Shown: positions 22,336 through 32,976 of the stretch, piece after piece
Numbering within the stretch: the stretch's first letter is position 1
Layout: every line of letters begins with the position of its first letter
Source of the DNA: Adiantum capillus-veneris
Taxonomy: Eukaryota > Streptophyta > Polypodiopsida > Polypodiales > Pteridaceae
Reading direction: 5' to 3'
Assembly (NCBI GenBank): GCA_014529385.2
Contig: CM043954.1
Location: 98,044,747 to 98,108,746, forward strand
Length of the DNA: 64,000 bases
Notes under the pieces: generated by a model
What the model was told of the DNA's origin: nothing
Database searches by the model: none
Seen by the model: only the letters and a program-made list of their open reading frames with translations
Position numbers and translations under genes: made by a program

Positions 22336-22647
22336 CAATCGAAGGCCACCGGTCACACTCGTAATCATAATATGAAGCAAAGGAAGAATAGAAAAGGCTG
22401 TGAGCTTCTTTTCAAAGGTTTCAGTGCTGTTGGAAGACACTTTTACCCTCGATAGAAGCACAGAAAAAAATACTATCCTTCAAAAGGATGAGTTTTGAAT
22501 AACCTTTAACCCCATATATTTCAACTAAAATATGACTTCAGGATTGGTAGGATAAAATCTACCCTTCAATTCAAAGATCACGGTCACCCACTTGATATTA
22601 CAAACCAAGGGACGTATACACATGAAGTATGCTTTTGTTTGATTCTC

Positions 22648-22673
22648 TCTTCTCTCTCTCTCTCTCTCTCTCT
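22648..22673. repeat. (CT)n microsatellite
   Basis: CT run of about 26 bases. Confidence 0.95.
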
Positions 22674-22875
22674 TGTCACATTTTAACTAATGGGCGATGA
22701 CATTGAAGCAATCCTCTCAAGTTTCCCTCACCACGAAAAAATATATAAAATCGTGAATACCAAAGAATGGGTACCGCTAACAGAAGAAACCCGGACATGC
22801 AAGGTACGCTCATGGTCGTGCTCTGCAGCCACCTCGCTGCTTGGCTGTGTGCTTGGTGTTTACGTTCATGCATGC

Positions 22876-22877
<2 letters not shown>

Positions 22878-22914
<37 letters not shown>
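22878..22914. repeat. (GA)n microsatellite
   Basis: GA run of about 37 bases. Confidence 0.95.
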
Positions 22915-22920
<6 letters not shown>

Positions 22921-24030
22921 TTCTACCCTACAGAAGGTAGAAGGACGCAAGGCTTGCTTGCAGAACTATTTTAAAGCTTGGTCCTAATCTATACACTGGT
23001 TAACACACCATAGCAAACATTAAGCAGACCAATAGTTTGTAGCCATGCCCTGCATGTGCAATTCCACACGATAAAGAAAGAAGTTTATGGTAGGCACTGC
23101 CACAGAGATGTTTAGTTCTTGAAAAAAGATGGAAAAAAAACCGCGGCACACCAATTCCTTAAACTCGATTCTTGCACAGGTTATCACCTACATCCTCGTT
23201 AGTCAGTGTGTCCATGGCTCAATTTTGCATGGATTAGAAAATCTGATACAAAAAGAAAAAGCCGATCCAAATTCGACCTCTCTTTTCTTTGTCTTGCTCT
23301 CAAGCATGTACATTCGGTTATCTGTAAGCTGGTAAACTCGATCGCATGCCCTACTTAAGGGGCAGGCTGGGTGGTTAGTGTCTGTTGTGCAGTATTCAAC
23401 CTCCTCCGGTCGCTGAGGCTCCTACAACGCAGTAAGACCAAAATATACTTGGTCAAAAACAAAAAACCAAAAACCAAAAAAAAAAAAGATCCCATGATGG
23501 TTAGAATTTTGATAGGACTTGCCTTTGGTCATGAGACATATAAGGGATATGTGCGTTGTTTTACTCTCCTTCCTTCCAGTTTGGAATGTTTGCTGTTGCT
23601 TCATTCACCATCTTCACCAATGTCACCTGATATTCGTTTTGGGTGAGTGTGATTCTAATTTGATCTTAAAGAACAATATAGACAGCAACGGGAAGTACGT
23701 ACCACACTCTCGGGGACTCCAGGCGGTGGTAGCGGCAAGTTCCTTGGAGGAGCGCCAGATCCAAAGCTCCTTTTGTCGAATCTCCACTCCCCTATCCTTC
23801 CATAAGTTAGAGAGCCCTGCATTCAAAAAACAAGCAAGAGAACAAACCTTTTGACAACCAACTACCCAGAATAAAGAGAGTAATCACCAAATACACTACA
23901 TGGAGAGAGAAAGAAAACAGTAATTGCTCACACAGGAAAGCCTAATGAATATAATATAGACCTTGGCTTTCCAAAAGAAAGTCATGAAAAGCCAAATTGA
24001 CATGCCCAACTTGCAGTTTTCTCACGTGTG
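22915..24030. other. Unassigned region
   Basis: No gene recognised. Short open frames lack family features or splice context. A poly-A tract lies at about 23477-23490. Confidence 0.4.
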
Positions 24031-24035
24031 TTGTT

Positions 24036-24790
24036 GTAGACCTTGGAGTGTCCAAGTCTATTACAATAACAATACCGTACATTCCTCTACGAGAAAAGCT
24101 CCTTTTCAAATCCTTTATGGTAAGCCTTTGCTTCCACAGATCTTTTTAAATACGTATAAGATATTTGTAGCAGATGAGTTCGTATGAGATTTGGACACTG
24201 CCTATGGACAAGTCAAGCAAGCAATTTTACGCTCTCAAGAAAAACATAAGAAAGTTGCAAACAAGCACAGAAGGAATTAGATTTGATGGTCGGTCAATTG
24301 GTCTAACTCAAGTTTGAGAAGGTGAGACTATAGAAACAAGCAACTCATAAGGGGAAGGTGGTTTAACTTTCCAACTGTTACTGCGGGCCATTTAAGATAA
24401 TTGACCAAGTAAACGATGCTACATTCCGATTAGAGCTACCTCCTAATTGGAGGATCCATAATGCTTTCCATGTAAGTTTACTTCGGCCATATGTGGGACT
24501 ACCTCCGAGTCAGCCTCTTGCTGAGGAACCCCCTGAGGTTGAGGAAAGCTCCAACCGGAGCACGTGATTCATCATCAAGGGCAACCACTTAAGCCCATAA
24601 AGATTACACGTAAGTATATGGTAAAGTTCAAGAAATACTCGACTTTGGATGCTCAATGGATGACCGAGCAAGAACTAGTACTTTATCTCGAGATTCTGGA
24701 AGGATATGCACACAAGCACTACAATCGAGGACAACTGTTTAGAAGCCAAGGGGTGTTTGCTAAATTGACTATTTTCTTATTCTATAAGTA
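24036..24790 (+). pseudogene. Ty3/gypsy integrase C-terminal fragment with chromodomain-like tail
   Basis: Plus-strand sequence reads YYNNNTVHSSTRKAPFQILY (24058-24120), then KVANKHRRE-like and the DATFRLELPPNWRIHNAFHV-type segment, and ends VKFKKYSTLDAQWMTEQEL, a chromodomain-like CR tail. Stops at 24186, 24331 and elsewhere break it. Immediately before it (24036-24067) is TTGGAGTGTCCAAGTCT, identical to the inner end of the gypsy LTRs at 30929 and 44591. This suggests a rearranged joint between LTR and integrase. Confidence 0.65.
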
Positions 24791-24989
24791 ATTTCTATTT
24801 AATGAAATTAGTTTTTTTGTTTTGTTTTCGGAGTCGGGTAGGGCACGCCCGGCCGCTCCCCTCATACACCAAAAAAAGTATACAAGAAGAACGACCAAGA
24901 CTTGCACCCAGAAACCGAAGAAAGACGCTTTTGTCGCTAGTTTCCTATGGACTACGAGAGTCGAGAATTATCTACACTCTTAGGGCTAT

Positions 24990-25858
24990 GACTAATCCCT
25001 TGAGAGACCCATTTCGCCAACTTGATTTGGAGGTGGCAGCGACCAAGTACCTCTGTTCAGAGGCCCAGGTATTGCGGGACTTGCTTCGGTCTTCCCTTTG
25101 GAGTTGCCTCCTCCAGGTAACTTATCGCTCACCTCACTAAACTGCCTTTGAAACCCGAGCTTGTCTTGGAAATCAGCCAAACTAAAAGAGAGGGGCGTGA
25201 AATCGTCGGCTGCCTCTAGGTGCGCGGCTAGCTATGCCTCTTGCCATGCGTGGTACCAATTGATGGCATCACCGGCAAGGTACAGAGCTGCCATCAAAAC
25301 TTTCCTATTTTCTGTCTTCTTAGTTGTCGCAAAATAAGCATTAAATTGATGCAACTAAGAATGAATAACTGTAACATCCATCTTACCGTCATACTTACTG
25401 AAAGTCAACTTTTCTGTAACTGGATGATTGGAATCCGCGTCGTGGCTTACGCCACTTGACGAACTCCCACGATCTTTGGGTGGTTCGGTCTTCGAGGCTA
25501 GGATGTGGAAAATAAATTCTTGATGACGAATCTCCCTTTGAGCCTCTCGTTCATCGCGCTCGCATTCGAAAGCAAGTCGATGTTCTTCTTGTTTTGCGGC
25601 AAGAGCAATGCGCTCACGTTCCTGAGCAAGGCGCTCACGGTCCCGAGCAAGGCGACTTGCTTCTTGTCTATCCATTATGGCCATCATCTGCTTGACCACT
25701 GCCTCTAGAGGGTTTGGCGTAGATGGCGAAGGGGGAGGGTTGAAGAAATCATCTCCGGGTGGGGACAAGTCTTCGTCGCCTCTCTCATGCTCATCACCTG
25801 TATGCAAAGTATCCGATCCGCTTCGGGTGACGACCATGCACTATAATCTTGGGTTCTG
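24990..25858 (-). pseudogene. Ty3/gypsy gag fragment
   Basis: The minus frame starts MVVTRSGSDTLHTGDEHERG at 25837, a start typical of plant gypsy gag. It runs through a charged coiled-coil-like part (DRERLAQERERIALAAKQEE) to KLTFSKYDGKMDV. After a break at about 25360 it continues as LYLAGDAINWYHAWQEA (about 25290-25235) and FQDKLGFQRQF to about 25000. It is the opposite strand to the integrase piece at 24036-24790, so the two are from different insertions or a rearranged copy. Confidence 0.65.
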
Positions 25859-25867
25859 AAGTTTGCG

Positions 25868-26006
25868 AGGAACTTGGGTTCTTGAGGGTCTTGAGGTTCT
25901 TGAGGTCCTTGATTCGTAAGAATATTGGGTTCTTGAGGTTCTTGAGGTTCTTGAGTCTTGAGGGTCTAGGGTTCTTGGGGTTCTTGAGGTTCTTGAGGTT
26001 TTCTTT
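25868..26006. repeat. TTCTTGAGG minisatellite
   Basis: Imperfect tandem 9-bp repeats (TTCTTGAGG and variants TCTTGAGGG, TTCTTGGGG), just upstream of the gag start on the minus strand. Confidence 0.85.
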
Positions 26007-26328
26007 CGCTTGCAAATTGCGTTGAGAAGGATCTTCTCTTCACCCGAGTTCTACCCTTTTCTGTGGGCGCACCCCTTGGCGGCCTTGCGCTCACACCAAG
26101 GTTGCTTTTTCCGACCTCACGTCGATTGGCCAGCCGCGAAGTGCACGGTCTGCTCTCAATGAGTGAAAAGACACAAGGGGAGGCTGGACAAGCCCTTCTT
26201 TCTTGGGATTACTGTCACTCTTCAACAAAACACGATTAGAAATCGCCACGCTCAAGTGTACGTGCAATTGCAACAAACAAAAAAAAATCTTGTGGTTCTT
26301 TCCTTGAGTAATGCAGAACACTTCCAAA

Positions 26329-26340
26329 GCTCTGATACCA
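26329..26340 (-). other. Primer-binding site (initiator tRNA-Met type)
   Basis: The minus strand reads TGGTATCAGAGC, the usual plant retrotransposon PBS. It is followed on the minus strand by the gag at 25837. An LTR should end at about 26342; its outer part is not resolved from the LINE sequence beyond. Confidence 0.7.
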
Positions 26341-26399
26341 ATGTCTCTCGTCCCACTTGTCCCATGCGTGGTAGCGAACTGAGCTAAAGTCAACCGCTA

Positions 26400-27570
26400 G
26401 GATATACTTATTCATCCAGTTCTGGGTTCTTGTCGTCCAAGTCCACTTCTTGAACGGTTGGTTCTTAGGCTTCTTGTTTACCAAGGAGCCTATCCAGGTA
26501 GATGAAACCGAGCGGTACTTGTCAAAAGCCCTTGCTCGTTGTCCCCCACAAAAGGCAGATACGGTTGGTATGTTAAACTCGTGATGGAGAGTTGTCGTCC
26601 CTACAGAGGTTGACCTTGCTTCCTTTTCGAGTAATATTCGCACCCCGGTGGCGACGAGGCGCTGCAGAGAGTGAAGGACACACTGATCGTGGGCCCACAT
26701 AATTTCCGCGCCATAACAAATCACTGGATATACGCACGCCTTGAAAACAGTCAGTCAAGACCATATAGGGATGGCTCGGTTCGCTAGTAGGTGCTGACAT
26801 GCGAATAGACTTTTCCTCCCCTTGTCCGCTCGCTCCTTGACGATGCGTTCAATGGAAAAGGTCAAGTCTACGTCGATGCCAAGGTACTTGTACGTTTCAC
26901 CCACTGCAACCATCTCACCACCCAGAATAAAGATACTCATAGAGAGATCCTGCAGGTCTCCGTGGAACACCGTGACCATGCATTTGTCAATTCCAAAGGT
27001 CATGCCCCAGGTCTTTGCCCATTCACTTACCTTGTCAAGGCTCATTTGTAAGCTTTCAAGAGAGTCAGCAAGTAGAACCAAGTCGTCAGCAAAAAGGAGT
27101 CCTTTAATTCTCTTGAGGAGGTTAGGTACTTCACGGCCCCATGTTTCCCCATCTGCGTCTAAAATATCGTTGATGTATATATTGAATAGACAAGGCGATC
27201 CCGGGCATCCTTGGAGGACTCCCCGCAGCACCGGAATCGAATCCGACAGTTCTTCCATGTGTCGGACTTTAATAGAGGTGGACTTGTAGAGCACTTGGAA
27301 AAATCTAAGTGCTCGACCTTGCAGGCCAGCCGCAGCGAGCTTTAGGAACAACGCCTCGTGCGGTACTGTGTCGTACGCCTTCTTGAAATCAATGTAGGCC
27401 GCATAAGTTGGTTTCCCATCCTTATGACGGAAATTAGGATGTTTAAATTTGTGCACTTGAGATCAGGAACTGTAGATCTACAAGAATTGATAAAAGCAAT
27501 CAAAAAAAAGACATCTCTGACGCGCCATATGACGGGTGGCATGAAGCATCGCGAAGGAGTTGTTCTATGA
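26400..27570 (-). pseudogene. Non-LTR (LINE) reverse transcriptase fragment
   Basis: The minus frame 27456-26755 shows the RT core: YIDFKKAYDTVPHEALFLKL, VLRGVLQGCPGSPCLFNIYI, the catalytic FADD in GLLFADDLVLLADS, and GIDKCMVTVF. A frame change near 26750 leads to a C-terminal piece with the LINE-like phrase VYPVICYGAEI (26724-26450). Upstream of 27456 the frame is broken (27570-27456). No endonuclease domain was found. The element is truncated on its 5' side near 27600. Confidence 0.8.
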
Positions 27571-27659
27571 GCTCCTTGGGAGAGACCAAGAAATGGGTAT
27601 TCCCAATGCCTTGCGAGATAGGTGACGAGAGCATTGATTAGGGAATATTGCATCCAAGG

Positions 27660-28183
27660 ACGCTTGGGGTGTGTTTGTAAGCATTGTCTTCAACTGATAA
27701 GATTTATTGAGTCTCCTAGCCAAATTTGGCAACAAGCGACCCCCCTATTGCTGCCAAACTACTACATCTATAAATTCAGCCCTAGCGCCCCAGTTTGAGA
27801 AGACATTTTACCAGCGCTAACAAGAAGAGGAGGTTATGCCACGATAGATCAGTTCTCTCGACAAGTTTGCAAACGGAGGTTGCTTTCCGTGCTAGCAGCA
27901 CAGGTTATGATTTGTACATGAGTTCTACAAGTGTTTGCTTTTGTGTTTGTAGCTACAGCACGACAAGGGTTCAATCAGTCTAGAATAGGAAGTAATCTAG
28001 CACCTTTGTGAGTCTGTTCGCAAACCGTGCATGTCCAAACACTTAGTGTAGATGCATATCCTCTAATTGCACACAGCATGATCATAAGCATTCCCATCAG
28101 AATCCTTCAAAGGAATTTTCCAGTGCATTTAGCCTATTTTACCTATTTTTGACATTTTTCACTTATTATTTTTAAGTGACTTT
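27660..28183. other. Unassigned region
   Basis: No gene or repeat recognised. Confidence 0.4.
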
Positions 28184-28976
28184 TGTTGGAAAGTAGGTAG
28201 GGCAAATTGAGTAAGTTTGTAATAAGCAAACCTAGACTAGCACTAATTGGCAGAAGAGGCAGCAGGAGCTCCATCACTCAACAGGCAACTTCTCGGCAAG
28301 AACCCCTTGGTGGTTTTCCCCTCCAAGCAGAAGACCCCCATGCTAGCGTTTCCATCCTCATCACTTAGCATCACAAAACCTAGCGTTTTCAACAGATCCT
28401 CACCGCAGAGCGATCACAAGACAGAGCATTTTCAATAGACATCCATTGCCATGCTTCAGCCAGCCTAGCGTTTTTCATCCCAGCAAGAAGCACCACAGAT
28501 TTCAGCCCTTGGCGATATTTCAGCAGGTCCATTTCAGCGTTTTTCCTCAGCCCATTAAGCCCCACAGTAGCAACAGTTTTTCAGCCATAAAGACCACCAA
28601 AATCAGCGTTTTCCATAGCGTTTTCTGCAACAGCAGATTTTAGCCATTAGCATTTTTGGACAGCAGATAAAGACCATCAGATTTCAGCCCTTGGATCGGT
28701 CTCGCCATCACCGTCGTCGTCATCGATCTAGCCTAGACTTGCATCAGTCACATGCATCCCCTTGTACTAGTTTGTGCAATCAATAGTAGACCACTCTCCG
28801 ACGAGAGTGGGGCCTTCGGAGGAGGGTTTTACGTCGTCTCTGGTGTCATATTCTCTTCTCTCTCTTATCTCTCAGTCTCATACACTTGCACGCACAGTGT
28901 CCATTCACCTTGTTTGTAATCATTACACTCTCATTAAGAACGGAAGGCTCTCCCTTCCATAAGAACAAAAGAAACA
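28184..28976 (+). mobile_element. LTR-like block with repeated AGCGTTTT motifs
   Basis: Begins TGTTGGAAAGTAGG and ends AAGAAACA at 28976, where the gypsy gag of the next element starts. Inside are about six AGCGTTTTYC motifs (28345-28630), repeated phrases of the form CAGATTTCAGCCCTTGG (28496, 28677), and a promoter-like pyrimidine-rich tail (28850-28880). No matching second LTR or target duplication was found, so the LTR call is tentative. Confidence 0.35.
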
Positions 28977-29652
28977 TTGAGCACAGTTCGGAGCACTCAT
29001 CTTGAGCAAAGTTACATTCATTCCGCTGCACCTTACACCTTTTTAGGGCACTTCGCGGAGATATGTCCAGTTTCCCCGCATCCAAAGCACTTCCCTTCTC
29101 AGATGAAGCAAGCCCGCTCCTGAGGAGTAAACTTGGGTCGTGCATCCTTCTTTTCTGGGTTGCTCTTTCTCTTTCTACTTTCATTTGTCGAAGTTTGTTC
29201 AGCTCTTTGTGTCATGATCTCATCGGTGGGGTAGGTCAAACTGCTAGAGTGAATGGCAAAACCCCGTTTCGCATGACTCATCAACTGCTGAATAGAAGCT
29301 GACTTTTGTTCCAAACAGTGATCTCGGATCTTTGTAGGAAGACCCAAGGTAAACCGCTCAATCTGTTCCTTGAACGAGATCTTCTTAAATGAAGAGGTGG
29401 GTAGAAAAGAGCTCCAGAATCTCTCGCAATAAGCGTCCACTATATCCTTCCTGGTCATCCGAAGATAATTCCAAGCAGCTCGTATATCGCGTTTATACTC
29501 TCGAGTCGACCACTTTTTGACGCACAGAACAAAGCTGAAAAGCACAGTAAAAAGCAGAAGAAAGGCACTGACTTCCAGGGTTATTTGGGTCGTCAGTCGA
29601 CTTTTGAAAAGGCAAAGAAACAGAAGAAGCGTGTTCAATTTGAAGGAGTACC

Positions 29653-29684
<32 letters not shown>

Positions 29685-30860
29685 CTTCTTCTTCTTCTAG
29701 CTCATCTGACTCGAGCGAAAAAGACGGAAAAGGTAAAATGCGAAGCAAAAAGCAACGCTTTGGAAAGGGCAAAGAAGTCTAAGTCTCGCCCCGTGAGTGA
29801 CAGTTCTACAGAGGACTCGTCTACAGACAGTTCAACTCTGACGACAGCAACTTTTATGCAAAGAAGAAGAATTTTTATAAAGCCAACCAGTATGACTTTC
29901 TGGAAGACAAAAGCAAGAAAGTCCGAGAGTTTAAGGAAGGTGGACAGTCAATTAAATTTGACACGTTTTCTGATTATAGAGATGCTTCGAAGGCTTTGTC
30001 TTTTGTACAGCAATTTGACATCGCTTTCGCGGGAGGGCGTTACTCAAAGCACTCTAAGATTCGGAGAGCTACCTCTTATTTTAAGGGGAATGCTCGAACT
30101 TGGTGGTCCACGCTTCTAATAAGCAAGACTACGCCAATTAAATAGCTGAAATTCAAGAGGCTTTTTATTTCTTCTTCTTTGCATAAAAGTTGATGTCGTC
30201 AAAGTCTGAACTGTCTGTAGACGAGTCCTCTGTAGAACTGTCACTCACAGGGCAAGATTTAAACTTCTTTGCCCTTTCCGAAGCGTTGCTTTTTGCTTCG
30301 CTTTTTACCTTTTTTGTCTTCTTCGCTCGAGTCAGATGAACTAGAAGAACTATCAGAAGAAGAAGAAGAAGAAGTAGGTACTCCTTCAAATCGAACACAC
30401 TTCTTTTGTTTCTTTGCCTTTTCAAAAGTCGACTGACGACCCAAATAACCCGAGAAGTCAATGCCTTTCTTCTGCTTTTTGCCATGCTTTTCAGCTTTGT
30501 TCTGCGCATCAAAAAGCTAAGCAATTTGTGCATCAACCACCTCTTCTAATTCCTTCTCTGTATACTTCTTGGGAGTAGAAGGTTTCTTGAGAGCGGGTTT
30601 GGAGATTGTTTTGTGGTTTTCTGCCACTACGTGTGCACCTCCTCGAGAGAAGTCTTGCTCATATACTTAGCCAATTTTGGGTCCTTGGCAAAATTAAGCA
30701 TCATCTTCGTTGCATCGCCAATCAATTGTCGGAGCTCCATCTCTTGACGCTTCGCCTGAGTAGGCCGAGGCGGGCCATACTCCTTGCCGGAATCTTTGTT
30801 GGGATCCCTTCTCGCATCTCTGGATGTAGAAGAAGCCGACTGATCTTTGCCTGAAGCCAT
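28977..30860 (-). pseudogene. Ty3/gypsy gag with an internal inverted duplication
   Basis: The minus frame starts at 30860 (MASGKDQSASSTSRD) and is homologous to the gag at 44520. It runs to about 30170 (FYAKKKK). The next part, instead of continuing, is replaced by an inverse-complement gag copy read on the plus strand (29512-30170). Minus-strand gag resumes at about 29512 (YKRDIRAAWNYLRMTRKDIV, then SFKKISFKEQIERFTLGLP) and ends with a CCHC zinc knuckle, CFGCGETGHISAKC (about 29090-29050), just after a TGA stop. It is cut at 28976 by the LTR-like block. No pol is present. Confidence 0.8.
29512..30536. repeat. Inverted repeat within gag (arms about 370 bp, spacer about 280 bp)
   Basis: The left arm is about 29513-29884 on plus and the right arm about 30165-30536 on minus. 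Both encode KAEKH-KKQKKG, LGRQSTFEKAKKQKK and the poly-Ser tract down to FYAKKK. The spacer carries the following gag part (KANQYDFLEDKS to LKFKRLFISS) on the plus strand. The inner joint at about 30160-30170 shares TTTCTTCTT between both sources, as expected of reverse-transcriptase template switching. The left arm contains a (TCT)n run at 29657-29697. Confidence 0.8.
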
Positions 30861-30916
30861 AGGTGCCGCGGAAAAAATTTAGGGATCGGATTTCCCGTAG
30901 AAGAGAAATCAACCGT

Positions 30917-30928
30917 GCTCTGATACCA
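30917..30928 (-). other. Primer-binding site of truncated gypsy element
   Basis: The minus strand reads TGGTATCAGAGC between the LTR (30929 onward) and gag (30860). Confidence 0.85.
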
Positions 30929-31874
30929 CAGTAGCAGACTTGGACACTCCAAGTCAAGAATCTACCACGACAATACAAATAAATACTTCAAAACAGTTCA
31001 CAGTTCAAAATTGATTCGACACTGGCCCGACGGAGTTCCGTACCTAGAGATATTGGCCCCAAAGTCTGGTGCCCCTTTCGGTATTTCTTTTTATATTAAT
31101 CCGTGTTCAAAGTACAAGAGTGCGGGCAGGCGCTCACACTCAGACTCTACGTCCAGATGCTCTGAGTTATGAAAGGCCAAACCCGCATATTTAAAGAGTG
31201 CAAGGGATACCAAAAGCAGAGCCCCAAAAGCTTGTAAACTCAAAAGCCCTTTTAAAATAAAGAAGGAGCTTTCCTTTTTTTTCTCTCTCAAGCAAGGTGG
31301 TACCAAACGTATTGCACGTGGCGTATATGTACGTACAAGAAAATTTTTTACGTACGTAAAAATACGTACCCTTGTAAAAAAACCGCAAAGTACTAAATTT
31401 TCTAGGACATTTCCAATAAAAAACATGAGAGAAGCCAACAACTTATAGAGACATTCAAAGACACGTTTTACAAGACAACCATATACTGTGTAACTATTGC
31501 AAGAGATTTGGATTTTTATTTTAAATCAACACTGTACGGGCTTCCCACACCCAAAAAAAAAAAAAACGGTGTACGGATCGTTCCGTACGGTGCTGATCCG
31601 TACATAACGTCCGTACAGTTCGGAACGGATCAGTACATACGTTTTGATCCAACCTTGCTCTCAAGCCATACTTTTCACAAAATAAAGCAAACAAAAGCTC
31701 TCTCTCTTTCTTCAATTGCGTAGCATAATACAGCAAAAGCTACCGCTAATCAGCCCGCCAAACACGAAAGTCCGTACAGCTGCGAAAAATCACAGGATTT
31801 CGTACGACAGTGCCACGTGTCGGCCCCGTCGGAAATCCGCAGCCACGTCAGCATTTTCTACCGGGGTATCCTGA
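30929..31874 (-). repeat. 5' LTR of truncated gypsy element, GTAC-rich
   Basis: Related to the LTRs at 33259 and 44591 (shared ACTTGGACACTCC palindrome, GGAGTTCCGT, and ATATTGGCCCCAAAG). It is longer, ending (minus start) TGTCAGGATACCCCGG at about 31874. Its outer half has 13 GTAC cores in about 480 bases (31325-31805), including CGTACGTA and several CCGTAC. It is promoter-proximal by position. No second LTR copy is seen. Confidence 0.7.
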
Positions 31875-31879
31875 CAATT

Positions 31880-32240
31880 TTTTGGCATTGCTTTTGGACC
31901 AGAAGCTTTTGAGTTTGAAGGCTTTTCATGTAAACTGCTTTTGGGGCCTAGGGCCTTCAAATATGAGGCCATGGACTCATTCTCTAGCATGCTTCCTAGA
32001 GAAGGTGCAGAGTCTCGAGTTCAGCTTGTACTGTGTTGATGTAATCTAAAGAACTACCGAAAGGGGCGCCAAGGTTTGGGGTCAATACTCTCTGGGGTGG
32101 AATTCCGCCACTCTGTGTCGCTGTCGTCTCTCTCTCTCAGTTCAATTGTTATTGAAGTGCTAAAAGTCTGTTCAGTCTGTTCTTTTCTTTTGGCACGTGG
32201 TGCCCGTCTTGTGACAGAGGTGCGCGAGAGCGAAATCATC
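31880..32240 (+). repeat. Related gypsy LTR fragment in opposite orientation
   Basis: Plus-strand likeness to the same LTR family: GCTTTTGGGGC, CAGAGTCT, CTTGTACT, then ACCGAAAGGGGCGCCA, TTTGGGGTCAATA and GGAATTCCG, in the order expected for the inverse of the 30929-31874 LTR. The two LTRs thus face away from one another and meet at about 31875. Confidence 0.5.
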
Positions 32241-32434
32241 ATGCTACATAAGACAAGGGAGAAGGCAAGCTTTCAATTAAAGCTATGATCACCTGCACCC
32301 ACTACTCACACACACTTGTTTTCACTTGTAGAGCAAAAATCAATCCCCCCTCTCAAAATGGGCACCCCCTCTTTAAGCGATTCTGGAAAAATCACCTAGA
32401 GCCACCATGTGTCCACTTTGCCTCTTTTGAGTTA

Positions 32435-32808
32435 AAGTGTAGTGAGGGGCCTAAATGACTTTGAACTGAGCCTAGACACCCTTTTACTCCTCGGATTCAC
32501 TCGGAGCTGCCCTGTGTCCAATTTGCCTCTTTTAAGTTAAATTCCTAGTATCCACCCACTGTAAAAAGAGCTCCTGTCACACGAGGTTGTGGCAATCACT
32601 AACCTTGGTTGTTGGTTTCTTTCCCTTGATTTTTATTTAATATTTGGGACCCTCTTTTTGGAGTGACAAATGGTCGGACATTGTGTGGCCAGTGTGAAAT
32701 GGCCGACGGCCAAGAGTTTCACCCACAGTCGGGAAGGGGAGGCCGCCACAAGGTGGTCGGGGAAGTTGGCTTTTGGAATCCGAGTCATTTAGGCCCCTCG
32801 CTACACTT
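32435..32808. mobile_element. Candidate MITE with 26-bp terminal inverted repeats
   Basis: The left end AAGTGTAGTGAGGGGCC... and right end (read inward) AAGTGTAGCGAGGGGCC... match at 25 of 26 positions (32435-32460, 32783-32808). TA on both sides (32433-32434, 32809-32810) fits a Tc1/mariner-type target duplication. 374 bp, no coding sequence. A direct repeat of about 28 bases (TTGCCTCTTTTGAGTTAAA and variant) spans its left edge (32408, 32514). Confidence 0.55.
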
Positions 32809-32976
32809 TATAAATGTATTTGGTATATACTTCAAGCCTAAAAGCTTAACCAAAACCCTTTAAAAACTAACTTTTATACTATCAGTCTAATTTCCAAGTG
32901 TATGGTCAAAGTAAAAGATCCTTTTGCAAACCTTAGGCTCACTGCTCAACCTCCCAGTCCAAGTTTACATCTAGCA

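Noticed and set aside
23345-23375. GCCC...GGGC hairpin followed by CTGG as a Helitron 3' end
   Set aside because: The base after CTGG is G, not T, and the stem is short.
29517-30119. 200-residue frame with a Leu run
   Set aside because: Out-of-frame reading of the inverted gag copy; the Leu run is the (TCT)n Ser tract in another frame.
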